From Hyphococcus sp. (GTDB taxonomy: Bacteria > Pseudomonadota > Alphaproteobacteria > Caulobacterales > Parvularculaceae), in assembly GCA_028285645.1 (NCBI GenBank), contig JANQOV010000095.1, positions 1 through 55,026 on the forward strand: a stretch of 55,026 nucleotides of DNA, read 5' to 3'. The position numbers and the translations under genes were made by a program. Positions 1 to 6,753 of the stretch are shown here, one piece after another. Numbering within the stretch: the stretch's first letter is position 1; every line of letters begins with the position of its first letter. The notes beneath the pieces were generated by a model. That model worked only from the letters and a program-made list of their open reading frames with translations. It was not told where the DNA came from and did not search any database.

Positions 1-1226
1 TTAGGCTTTACACGCAGAACCGAAACTTCAACGACAGCGCCAATGGGCGGCGCCGCGCCGGGGACGGTCTCGCCAAGAGGAACGCGCCAGATTTTGCCGT
101 CAGCAGCGTCGATGAGAATGAAACGGCGATCGCGTAATTCGTCTTGGGGTCCCGAGGCGGCGACGCGCCCCAAGAGTGGTTTTTGGCCCGCGTCGTCAGC
201 GGCCCAAATAGCGATGTCGCCATGCTTTAATTGACGGCCTGTCTCTGCGGCGATGGTTCGAATGATGTCGCCGCGTTGGCCTTGGGTCTTGAGGCGATCT
301 TCCCAGCCCCGCGCCATACGCCACCGGGACCCGTCGATTTTTTGTGCGAGGCCCGCTTGTTCAAGAAATCTCAACCGGCGAAGGTACAAGGTGCGATGAA
401 AGCGGTTTTGGGCGCCGCTTGCGGGCTCAATTTCAACGACGCCGTCGCGGGTGATGTCGGCAAGCTCCCGGTCGAGATTTGTGTAGCGTTCTTTTCCCGC
501 CTCGTTCGCCATGGCCCGGGCGATTTCCATGTCGCGGCACGGCCCAAGTTCTGCGCTCACGATTTCTTGGGCCCGGGCGCGTAAGCCTTGGGTCAGATAA
601 TCGGGGGCGATGACAAGGTCCTTGCCAGAGGAATCCTTGCCGCGAATGACAATATGGGTGTGCGGACGGCCAGTATTGAAATGATCGACGGCGACCCAAT
701 CGAGCCGCGTCCCAAGGTCCTTTTCGACCTGACCCATGAGGTTTCTTGTGGTTTTTTTCAGGCTTTCCAATTGCGCGCCGTCTTCGGCGGAAACAATGAT
801 CCGAAATTGATGGCGGTCGCCGTCGCTGCGCTCCAGGAATCCCTTGTCGAGAACCTTCTCCTTGTCGCGCGTGTAAAGCTCGCCCCCTTCCCGCTCGTTC
901 TCATTCGTTCCGCGAACACCGTCGCGCTGAATATATTTGATATGGGCGCGAAACGCCGCCTTGCCGATCCCCTGACCGGCTCTTGCGATATGGGATTTGA
1001 CGATAACCCGCCGCATGCGCGAGCGGGCGAAGCCGCTCACCCTTAGTTGCGTCATGCGCGCAGGAGCGGCGCCGCAGCCCGTCCGCGCACCTGTAAATCC
1101 TTTCTTGCCATTGGGTTTTAGAAGGCGCGCGCTCGCGCGTTTTACGCGGGCGCCATAGCGCTTAATGGCGCTTTGCCCGCGATCGCCGGGGCGTCCAAGG
1201 CGCGGGGTGAAGTCGTCAGAACGCAT
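1..1226 (-). CDS. DUF3363-type conjugative relaxase (partial, C-terminus beyond left edge)
   Basis: Mobilisation relaxase that would nick the element's oriT and lead the strand into the recipient. The frame is open from an ATG at 1226 to the window edge (408 codons), so it is missing its C-terminal part. The N-terminus (MRSDDFTPRLGRPGDRG) matches the conserved opening of DUF3363 relaxases, which favours this start over an internal ATG at 1055. A metal-binding histidine motif of the form DHFNTGRPHTHIVIRG lies at about residues 181-196. It is the last gene seen of a leftward module whose order (activator, excisionase-like HTH, TraF, relaxase) matches that around rlxS of Mesorhizobium ICEs. Family assignment is firm; the role in transfer is inferred from family and neighbours. 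Confidence 0.9.
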   Translation of the reverse strand, partial: MRSDDFTPRLGRPGDRGQSAIKRYGARVKRASARLLKPNGKKGFTGARTGCGAAPARMTQLRVSGFARSRMRRVIVKSHIARAGQGIGKAAFRAHIKYIQRDGVRGTNENEREGGELYTRDKEKVLDKGFLERSDGDRHQFRIIVSAEDGAQLESLKKTTRNLMGQVEKDLGTRLDWVAVDHFNTGRPHTHIVIRGKDSSGKDLVIAPDYLTQGLRARAQEIVSAELGPCRDMEIARAMANEAGKERYTNLDRELADITRDGVVEIEPASGAQNRFHRTLYLRRLRFLEQAGLAQKIDGSRWRMARGWEDRLKTQGQRGDIIRTIAAETGRQLKHGDIAIWAADDAGQKPLLGRVAASGPQDELRDRRFILIDAADGKIWRVPLGETVPGAAPPIGAVVEVSVLRVKP

Positions 1227-1446
1227 AGTATTCTTGCGAGCGCTTATGGCGCCCCCAATTCAGTCTACAGATCAGTGGTTTATCAGAACAGCAGCGCCAC
1301 AATTCCTTGAAGCTGGCGCTCGAAAAAAGATGTGCAGACAATGGATTAGGCGCCCCTTGGCGCTGTTCGTTTAATCTTGCCTTCCAGGTTCGCATTTCTA
1401 GCCCCATGCACCGCTTTCTGTCCTTTTGGAATGTTTTCTATGCGTA
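1227..1446. other. Non-coding gap upstream of the relaxase gene, possible oriT location
   Basis: About 220 bases without a credible gene between traF and the relaxase. It holds a 7-bp inverted repeat, AGCGCCA at 1293-1299 and TGGCGCT at 1314-1320. Origins of transfer often lie next to the relaxase gene, so this gap is a reasonable place for oriT, but no nic site is recognisable by eye. Confidence 0.3.
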
Positions 1447-1947
1447 TTAATTGCTGATCTGAAAAAGGAGACGGGCTCTGCCCCTCACATCGTCAATTTT
1501 TGTTGCACCGAAATACCGACCATCCAAAGAATGAGGATGGTCATTTAGGAGAAAAAACGCGTCATGTCCGACCACAAAACATCCCCGCCAGGCGGGAAGG
1601 TCGTCACCAGCGCCGTCACGAATCAGAGCGACAGCCGTATATTTTCCGTTTATTGTTACCGCCTGTCCCGTGCGGCAGACTTCGTCGCCGGGGACGCCAA
1701 CGACGCGCTTAAGAATTGGCCATCCATGGGCAAGATAGCCATTATCGGCGATCCAAATTGGCGACGCGGCATCAGCGGAAACAACCGCCCACTCGCCTTT
1801 TTCAGGAAGGCGGTCCTGTCGCCAATAAACTCCGACCGGCGCGCTTTCCGTTCGGTTAAAGATGACCCTTCCGTCGACGCTCATGACGCTTACGCTCAAA
1901 ACTGCGATGCTCGCCGTAGCGGCGACACCAAGCAAGCGAAGCCTCAC
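1447..1947 (-). CDS. traF: TraF-type S26 family signal peptidase
   Basis: Membrane-anchored serine protease of the TraF/S26 family, which in conjugation systems matures the pilin. The 166-residue protein starts with a hydrophobic export/anchor segment (residues about 5-23), followed by the nucleophile motif NRTESAPVGVYW (Ser35) and the general-base motif KRVVGVPGD (Lys80). Start is a GTG at 1947 that overlaps the stop of the upstream HTH gene by four bases, so the two are probably translationally coupled. The relaxase gene follows after 220 bases on the same strand. Length and both catalytic motifs fit an intact enzyme. Confidence 0.9.
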   Translation of the reverse strand: MRLRLLGVAATASIAVLSVSVMSVDGRVIFNRTESAPVGVYWRQDRLPEKGEWAVVSADAASPIWIADNGYLAHGWPILKRVVGVPGDEVCRTGQAVTINGKYTAVALIRDGAGDDLPAWRGCFVVGHDAFFLLNDHPHSLDGRYFGATKIDDVRGRARLLFQISN

Positions 1948-2159
1948 GTTGCAATCCGTGTCGCCGTGTCTTGATATTGTCGGGCGCTAGACCAAGCGTC
2001 GAGATCTTCCTTCGTATAAAAGACACGGCCCCCATGTTTGCGATACTTGGGACCGCCCCCAATCCAGCGATAATGGTCAAGGGTTGAGCGCTTAAGACCG
2101 AGATATTCGGCCGCTTCTAAAACGGTGAGAAAGCGGCATTTGGAGTCATTTTTACTCAT
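1944..2159 (-). CDS. Excisionase-like HTH protein (RdfS/AlpA type)
   Basis: A 71-residue winged-helix/HTH_17 protein with the typical pattern FLTVLEAAEYLGLKRSTLDHY, followed by a GGR-FYTKEDLDAW wing and helix. Small proteins of this type act as recombination directionality factors or excisionases. Placed immediately before traF and the relaxase and downstream of a DUF2285 activator, it corresponds by position to RdfS, the excisionase of Mesorhizobium symbiosis ICEs, which bends DNA so that the integrase excises the element. It overlaps traF by four bases. The DNA-binding family is clear; the excisionase role is inferred from synteny. Confidence 0.8.
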   Translation of the reverse strand: MSKNDSKCRFLTVLEAAEYLGLKRSTLDHYRWIGGGPKYRKHGGRVFYTKEDLDAWSSARQYQDTATRIAT

Positions 2160-2273
2160 GGTGAACGCCTTTAGAGTTTTCTGAGAAACTTGGAAAAGCT
2201 TCTGACAAATGATGGCGTTTACGGAAGGGACGCTTTGGAATTTTGTGAAACCGTCCCCCTTTTTTCAAGTGCG

Positions 2274-3062
2274 CTAGATCAGACTTTGATACCCGCCTGC
2301 CATCAATTTTTCGCCCTTTTCGACGAGACGTTTGGTCTTTTTCTTGAGCGTTTCATCGCCATTGTTCCAATCTTTTCGAACACGGTCCTCACCGAAGACG
2401 ACCGCCGCGATCTTTTGCCGCTTGACGTTCGCTAGTTCACCATCGAGCGCAATAAGCGCGTTGCGGAGTTTTTCCGGGCTATTGCCCCTTATGGCTCTCA
2501 CAGGAACTGAGCGACAGGCGCAATAGTCGGCGAATTCTTCCACGTATGTAAAGTCTTTGGTCGCGAGCGCGCCCGCGGTAAGCTTGAGGGAAAAATACTT
2601 AGCCCGAGGCGCCGGAACTGCGTCTCCTTCAATCGCAAGCTGCGCGGCGTAACGCTCCTTCCTGACCACAAGTTTGGTGCGCCTTCCAGGCCCAATCAGA
2701 AAATGCCGGTCGCCAGGGAGATGATCCATGCGCAATCTTTCGCCCTCACGGCCGGCAAAAGACTCGAGCTCTATCGCTGCATCGAGGCTCGATGATGAAA
2801 CTTCTGGCAACCAAAATGGCGTCGTTTTGAGGGCCGAAAGCTCAGGGTCCGGAAAAAACTGAAGTCCAAAACGTTCCGCCTCCAGGCACCGACGCCGGAT
2901 GCGTATCACCGCATCGCCATCGCGACGGCGAATCCGGCATGGCCGATAGCGGCGTGCTCTATTGGCGGCGGAAATGAGCATTGGAGATCGCCGCGCAAAC
3001 TCCCATGCCCACGCCGACAAGGGCAGCGTCAAAAGGCTGTCATATTTGCTGCGATTCCACAT
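2274..3062 (-). CDS. DUF6499/DUF2285 transcriptional activator (FseA-like)
   Basis: A 262-residue protein with an N-terminal DUF6499-like segment (MWNRSKYDSLLTLPLSAWAW, then WEFARRSP) and a C-terminal DUF2285 domain carrying the LIGPGRRTKLVVRKERYAAQ and EGDAVP signatures at about residues 120-150. In the ICE of Mesorhizobium loti R7A the activator FseA, made by ribosomal frameshifting between two such ORFs, switches on the excisionase gene. Here both parts lie in one uninterrupted frame. Start ATG at 3062 has a GGGGA upstream. It sits 114 bases before the excisionase-like gene on the same strand, as expected of its activator. Family is well supported, function is inference. Confidence 0.8.
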   Translation of the reverse strand: MWNRSKYDSLLTLPLSAWAWEFARRSPMLISAANRARRYRPCRIRRRDGDAVIRIRRRCLEAERFGLQFFPDPELSALKTTPFWLPEVSSSSLDAAIELESFAGREGERLRMDHLPGDRHFLIGPGRRTKLVVRKERYAAQLAIEGDAVPAPRAKYFSLKLTAGALATKDFTYVEEFADYCACRSVPVRAIRGNSPEKLRNALIALDGELANVKRQKIAAVVFGEDRVRKDWNNGDETLKKKTKRLVEKGEKLMAGGYQSLI

Positions 3063-3280
3063 TCATTCCCCGCAAAAGCGCATGGGGCGCACCATGTTCG
3101 CCGCTCAATTCGCGAGGAATTCTTTCAATCGCTATGCCAGGTGGGACGGTCGATGGTTGAAATCGGTAAAGTTTTTTGCCGAACAGGGTGTTGACGCCTC
3201 GAAATTGCGGTTTCGGCTTCCCAAATCGGTTAATGGCGAAATGGGCGGAGGCGGAGTAGGAAGAAGGCTTGAATGTCGAA

Positions 3281-3306
3281 CCGGTTAATCCGGTTAATCC
3301 GGTTAA
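3281..3306. repeat. Three tandem CCGGTTAAT units
   Basis: CCGGTTAAT occurs twice in full and a third time as CCGGTTAAA, head to tail. The units lie upstream of the leftward activator gene and downstream of the 42-residue ORF. They may be a short operator or iteron-like array; three copies are too few to call an origin. Confidence 0.6.
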
Positions 3307-3354
3307 AGATAATGCACCGGCTGAAGCCAGCGCATTAGATCAAGCGCCGAAGGG

Positions 3355-3483
3355 TTAGATAATGGCGATGATCAGCGCCACGACGGAAACGAACAACGTG
3401 ACCACCGCGACGAGCCCGTGGAAGCCGGGGTCTGACGCGATCGAACGCCCGCGCTTGGCGGCTTCTTCAAAGTTTTTTGGCAT
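3355..3483 (-). CDS. Small single-span membrane protein (42 aa)
   Basis: A short frame that encodes MPKNFEEAAKRGR, then a polar stretch, then one hydrophobic helix of about 19 residues (LVAVVTLFVSVVALIIAII) ending at the stop. The ATG at 3483 has a strong ribosome-binding site, GGAGAG, about seven bases upstream; an in-frame ATG further up (3507) would place that site inside the gene, so 3483 is chosen. The layout, a charged amphipathic head and a C-terminal membrane anchor, resembles many small bacterial membrane peptides. I do not recognise the family. It is divergent from the XRE-cutA-radical SAM genes. Confidence 0.6.
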   Translation of the reverse strand: MPKNFEEAAKRGRSIASDPGFHGLVAVVTLFVSVVALIIAII

Positions 3484-3655
3484 TTCGCGCTCTCCAATCT
3501 CATGCATTCGAATTCCCGATGCATCTCAATTTCGGGGCGCACCAGCCGTTATACAAAGCAATCATTGTCAGACGCCAGTGGCGCCGCGCGATGCGGCAAG
3601 CGCCCGGCGCCAGTCAATGTTTGACATGCACTGACATCAGACCGGGGGCATATAT

Positions 3656-4399
3656 ATGTCGATGATGCGTTCTTTGGCGGATGAGTTGAAGGCGGCGCGT
3701 AAGGCCGCTGGGTTCACACAAGAGAGTTTAGCCAAGGATTGCGGCTGCTCTCGGTCGTCGATTGCCGCCTATGAAGGCGGAACAACGCCGACGGCAGATG
3801 CGATGAAAAACATATTGAAAGCGCTTCCTGATGAACAAGCAGACAGACTGCGCATTCTGCCCGAGGTGAAACGCATAGTCAGCGCGCCGAATGTGGAACC
3901 AAATTCGGGGTTGCTGGCGGATGGTGTAAGCGAGGACATGATACAGAAACTGATGTCAATGCGGCGAACGACGGAAGTCGACATTGCGGGTAAATGGAAC
4001 GCAATGTGGCTGACGACGCGAGACGGCGCGGAGAATCGCAATCGCGAAGTGATCGACATTCGCCGCCGTTGGAACGGTTCTTGGCAGTTAAAGAACGAAG
4101 CGATCAGCGATGATAACCCCGACGGCGGGTATCTCTGGATCGCGCGCCTTGAACTCTTCGACAACAAGCACCTTCTTGGACATTATTGCGCCACCGAGCG
4201 CACCGTTCTTGCGAAAGGCGTCTTACACCTTGAACTGCAAACCGACGGCCGGGAAATAATCGGCGTCTGGGACGGCATTAATTTCGATACGACGTGGGCA
4301 TCAGGCATGGTCGCGCTCTGCAGCCAAGTCCCGAATGCCCGCGATCCGGAAGTGGCCCTAAACGCGTTTATCGGGTCGCGTCCAAAAATGCCATATTAA
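3656..4399 (+). CDS. XRE-family regulator with an unknown C-terminal domain
   Basis: A 247-residue protein. Residues about 5-60 form a Cro/C1-type HTH (ELKAARKAAGFTQESLAKDC, then SRSSIAAYEGG). After a linker, residues about 105-235 form a separate beta-rich region with alternating hydrophobic and aromatic residues (DIAGKWNAMW; WNGSWQLKN; LHLELQ; GVWDGINF), resembling a lipocalin-like or sensing barrel, though I cannot name a family. ATG 3656 and ATG 3662 are both possible starts. It is followed after 14 bases by cutA and then the radical SAM gene, so it probably controls that operon, perhaps in response to a ligand bound by the C-terminal domain (inference). Confidence 0.8.
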   Translation: MSMMRSLADELKAARKAAGFTQESLAKDCGCSRSSIAAYEGGTTPTADAMKNILKALPDEQADRLRILPEVKRIVSAPNVEPNSGLLADGVSEDMIQKLMSMRRTTEVDIAGKWNAMWLTTRDGAENRNREVIDIRRRWNGSWQLKNEAISDDNPDGGYLWIARLELFDNKHLLGHYCATERTVLAKGVLHLELQTDGREIIGVWDGINFDTTWASGMVALCSQVPNARDPEVALNAFIGSRPKMPY

Positions 4400-4413
4400 A
4401 AAAGGAGCTGACA

Positions 4414-4740
4414 ATGCAAACTCAACTCGTGACGATCATGACGACGGTGGAAACGGAAGCCGACGCTGCGACGCTTGCTGACAAGTTGATCAAAAATAAC
4501 CTCGCCGCTTGCGTTCAAGAGATCAAAATCCGCAGTCACTATAATTGGAAAAACGAAACCAAGAACGATCCGGAAATCTTGTTACTCGTGAAAACTTCGG
4601 CGCCGCGCGCCGAAGAAGCCGTTGCCTTTATCAAGCGCAATCATAGCTATGACTTGCCGGAAATCTTGATCTTGCCTGTCGCCGGCGGGCTTGAGGACTA
4701 CATTCATTGGGTTCAATCGGAAACAAAAGCGATAAGTTAG
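4414..4740 (+). CDS. cutA: CutA1 divalent-cation tolerance protein
   Basis: A 108-residue protein matching CutA1 along its whole length: an N-terminal ferredoxin-like strand (LVTIMTTV), the LAACVQ motif, the SHYNWKNE segment and the C-terminal HSYDLPEILILPV...YIHWV signature. CutA1 forms very stable trimers; a link to copper tolerance was proposed in E. coli but the biochemical role is unsettled. The start ATG at 4414 follows a good site, AAAGGAG, which excludes the longer upstream frame. It lies between the XRE regulator and a radical SAM gene starting two bases after its stop, an unusual placement for this normally free-standing gene. Confidence 0.92.
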   Translation: MQTQLVTIMTTVETEADAATLADKLIKNNLAACVQEIKIRSHYNWKNETKNDPEILLLVKTSAPRAEEAVAFIKRNHSYDLPEILILPVAGGLEDYIHWVQSETKAIS

Positions 4741-4742
4741 TT

Positions 4743-5894
4743 ATGAATGAAATCGGGACGTCATATTGCCCCGTATGTTGGGCGCCCACCCAAGGTTGGT
4801 TGGAAATCGATGAAAGCGTATATCTCGGCCGCAGGTGTAACCAACACGGCGTTATGCGCTCTATGATATTTTCGTCGGCAGACTATTTTGATGCGGCCGA
4901 ATCCCTTTCGAATTCTCAAGTTTTGGTCAGCGACAGATGTCTTGTCGTTGAAGTGACTGAGCGCTGCGACGTCGGCTGCGCCACTTGTTCTGCTTCATCT
5001 GTAGATTTTGGTTTGGACGAAAGCCCTGCGGATATGGCCCGTGGCGTTAAACGGGCGGCGCTTTCCATCGGCGCCAGCACGATTGCGTTAAGCGGCGGCG
5101 AGCCGTTGATGCGTACAGATTTGTGGGAGCTGGCGGATGCTATCCGTGAATTTGCAGGCCGCGTCGTCCTGATCACCAGCGGTCGGAATATTGAGAGCGA
5201 CAAAACGATCACGGCGGAGATGGCTGCTAGATCGTCCTGGCTTGAAGTCTATCTTCAATTTGATTCCTTCGACCGCAACATTCTGAGGGCGTTGCGCACT
5301 CCTCTGATTACGCCCGAATTGCGCGAAGCGCGTCTTAAAACCTGCATCGACACCGGCGCCGCAACGTGCGCCGTGTGCGTTGTCATGCCGGACACCCATG
5401 CCGAGGAAATTGAAGCGCTTGTTCATTACTTGAAAGAAGAAGACGCCGCCGGCGTCACTTTTCAACCCCTCCGCCGCCTCGGACGCTATCCTGTGCGCCC
5501 TACGCGCGATGAACGGCTATCAACGGTCGACGGCATTCAGCGCGTCGCCCTCGGCACCTTATGTTCTGACGAATTAGCGGATCCCTTCCCCGCCCAGCCC
5601 TTCGATATTTCAGTCGCCTGGGTTGGAGGCGACGACGACGCCAACCCGCGATCGTTTTTTAAGCCTGCACGCGCCAGTACGGAATTTCGAATTGCGACGT
5701 CTTCATACTGGGATGTAACCAACTACTTTCGACCCCATGCGGATCGGCAATATGGATATTTCTCGATGCGCAACGCCGAAAATGGCGCGGTATTGCTCAA
5801 TCGACATTATTTTGACCAGGCGGAGGAAGAAGGTCGCGCTTTTTTCGAAAAGCAACAAACAAGGCCCTTCGCAGGGGTCGCCGCCCGCAGGTAA
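4743..5894 (+). CDS. Radical SAM protein, COG1964/MJ0619-Tes-like
   Basis: A 383-residue radical SAM enzyme. The cluster motif CDVGCATC gives Cys75, Cys79 and Cys82 (CX3CX2C), and a SAM-contacting SGGEP motif follows at about residue 115. An N-terminal metal-binding-looking module (CPVC at 9-12, then VYLGRRCNQHG at 27-36) is characteristic of the COG1964 family, which includes methyltransferase-like MJ0619 and archaeal tetraether lipid synthase relatives. The C-terminal third has HYFD and RHYFDQAEEEG segments without recognisable extra cluster motifs. Start ATG at 4743 is two bases after the cutA stop, implying coupled translation. Substrate unknown; closeness to any characterised member is not established from the sequence alone. 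Confidence 0.8.
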   Translation: MNEIGTSYCPVCWAPTQGWLEIDESVYLGRRCNQHGVMRSMIFSSADYFDAAESLSNSQVLVSDRCLVVEVTERCDVGCATCSASSVDFGLDESPADMARGVKRAALSIGASTIALSGGEPLMRTDLWELADAIREFAGRVVLITSGRNIESDKTITAEMAARSSWLEVYLQFDSFDRNILRALRTPLITPELREARLKTCIDTGAATCAVCVVMPDTHAEEIEALVHYLKEEDAAGVTFQPLRRLGRYPVRPTRDERLSTVDGIQRVALGTLCSDELADPFPAQPFDISVAWVGGDDDANPRSFFKPARASTEFRIATSSYWDVTNYFRPHADRQYGYFSMRNAENGAVLLNRHYFDQAEEEGRAFFEKQQTRPFAGVAARR

Positions 5895-5924
5895 TTGACA
5901 GATCTTTCAATCGCGTCACGCGAA

Positions 5925-5950
5925 ACGCCCGGAATTTTCATTCCGGGCGT
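5925..5950. terminator. Hairpin between convergent genes
   Basis: Perfect 10-bp inverted repeat ACGCCCGGAA/TTCCGGGCGT with a six-base loop, located between the ends of the radical SAM gene and the opposite-strand DUF736 gene. It lacks a clear T-tract on either strand, so it may be a weak or factor-assisted bidirectional terminator. Confidence 0.55.
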
Positions 5951-5976
5951 CCGGTCGGCGTCCCTTTCGGGCGCGC

Positions 5977-6300
5977 CTAGTCCTTGGGGTTCCAGAGGAT
6001 AACGTGACGGCCATCCCGGTCTTTGACGGGCGCGAGGTTCGCGTAGAGCTTGCGGGGGCCGATGGCCGGGTCCGCAAGGGTGAGCGAGACATATTCGCGC
6101 CCTGAAGAGGCGGCCTTGCGCAGCCATCCGCCGCCAATATCGGCCCCGCGTTCACCGGCGAAGACCCGGAAGTCCGGCTGGGTCTCTTCGGTCTTTTCCG
6201 CATTCTTCACGATACGGATGGGCGCGTTGAGGCTCATCATTGCGAGGTTGCCCTCAAAGCCGGCGTCGGTTTCGGTCACATATCCAAGTGCGTTTGCCAT
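5977..6300 (-). CDS. DUF736 family protein
   Basis: A 107-residue DUF736 protein: a GYV...FEGNL opening, the VFAGERGADIGGGW motif and a terminal DGRHVILWNPKD. The function of the family is unknown, but its members are found mainly on plasmids and ICEs of alphaproteobacteria near ParB, ArdC and conjugation genes, as here. The start MANALGYV at 6300 is preferred over an in-frame ATG nine bases upstream (6309) because the AAGGAAG site is then at normal spacing. The gene is preceded by two large inverted repeats (6431-6527), which probably sit in or near its 5' region. Confidence 0.88.
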   Translation of the reverse strand: MANALGYVTETDAGFEGNLAMMSLNAPIRIVKNAEKTEETQPDFRVFAGERGADIGGGWLRKAASSGREYVSLTLADPAIGPRKLYANLAPVKDRDGRHVILWNPKD

Positions 6301-6430
6301 GATTTTCATCTTCCTTTGTTTGTCACGAGAACCCCATGTCCTCGTCGACGCCGAACCGTTTGGACGGGCCTCGCGTCCGCGAACCCGTAATGAAATGAAG
6401 GGGCGCAGCGTCAGCGGAGCACCGGGAGCG

Positions 6431-6491
6431 CCGATAAATTTTGTTGCGCGAGGAGCGCGGCGCCTTGGCGCGCGCGGGGAAAATTTATCGG
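6431..6491. repeat. Perfect 12-bp inverted repeat around a GC-rich core
   Basis: CCGATAAATTTT at 6431-6442 is matched exactly by AAAATTTATCGG at 6480-6491. The 37 bases between are themselves rich in GCGCG inverted segments. An AT-rich clamp on a GC-rich core could be a replication, transfer or regulatory structure upstream of the DUF736 gene. Confidence 0.7.
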
Positions 6492-6494
6492 GGC

Positions 6495-6527
6495 GGACGG
6501 TTTCGCAAGGGCGCCGGGCGCCCGTCC
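6495..6527. repeat. Nested palindrome next to the 12-bp inverted repeat
   Basis: GGACGG (6495-6500) pairs with CCGTCC (6522-6527), and inside lies a perfect palindrome GGGCGCC-G-GGCGCCC at 6509-6523. It starts four bases after the previous inverted repeat, so the two form a tandem pair of potential cruciforms or RNA hairpins. Confidence 0.6.
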
Positions 6528-6683
6528 AGGTTCAAGGCCGAAGACGAAACGGACATGAAGCTTCTTCCGTGACCCGCAAGGCAAGAAAATCACTGTGGTC
6601 AATCACTAATGGATATTGTGACCGGCGACGCCGCGATGAATGAAACGCGTGAAATGGTGATGCGCCTCCCGTTCTGTTCGTCC

Positions 6684-6729
6684 TCAAAAAGGGAAAAGAC
6701 CGCCCGGCGAGTCCGCAGCCGGGCGGTCT
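6684..6729 (-). terminator. Rho-independent terminator of the parB operon
   Basis: A perfect 12-bp stem, AGACCGCCCGGC/GCCGGGCGGTCT, at 6697-6729 with a nine-base loop. Read on the minus strand it is followed by TTTTCCCTTTTT, and it lies just 24 bases after the parB stop, which is the classic arrangement for an intrinsic terminator. Confidence 0.88.
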
Positions 6730-6753
6730 GACGCCGTTGACCGGAGGCGTTGG

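Larger units (their letters stand above)
6301..6753. other. Non-coding interval between DUF736 and parB with paired hairpins
   Basis: No credible gene. It carries the parB terminator (6684-6729), a 12-bp perfect inverted repeat (6431-6442 with 6480-6491) and an adjacent nested palindrome (6495-6527). The first part probably contains the DUF736 promoter and leader. Confidence 0.6.

Noticed and set aside
588..1046. Plus-strand frame of 152 codons
   Set aside because: Antisense to the relaxase, whose histidine motif and N-terminus are well conserved.
3281..3306. CRISPR array
   Set aside because: Nine-base units in three copies without spacers; no cas genes in the window.
3045..3333. Minus-strand open stretch of about 95 codons upstream of the DUF2285 gene
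   Set aside because: No ATG or GTG start in the open stretch and it crosses the CCGGTTAAT repeats; probably chance openness in the leader.
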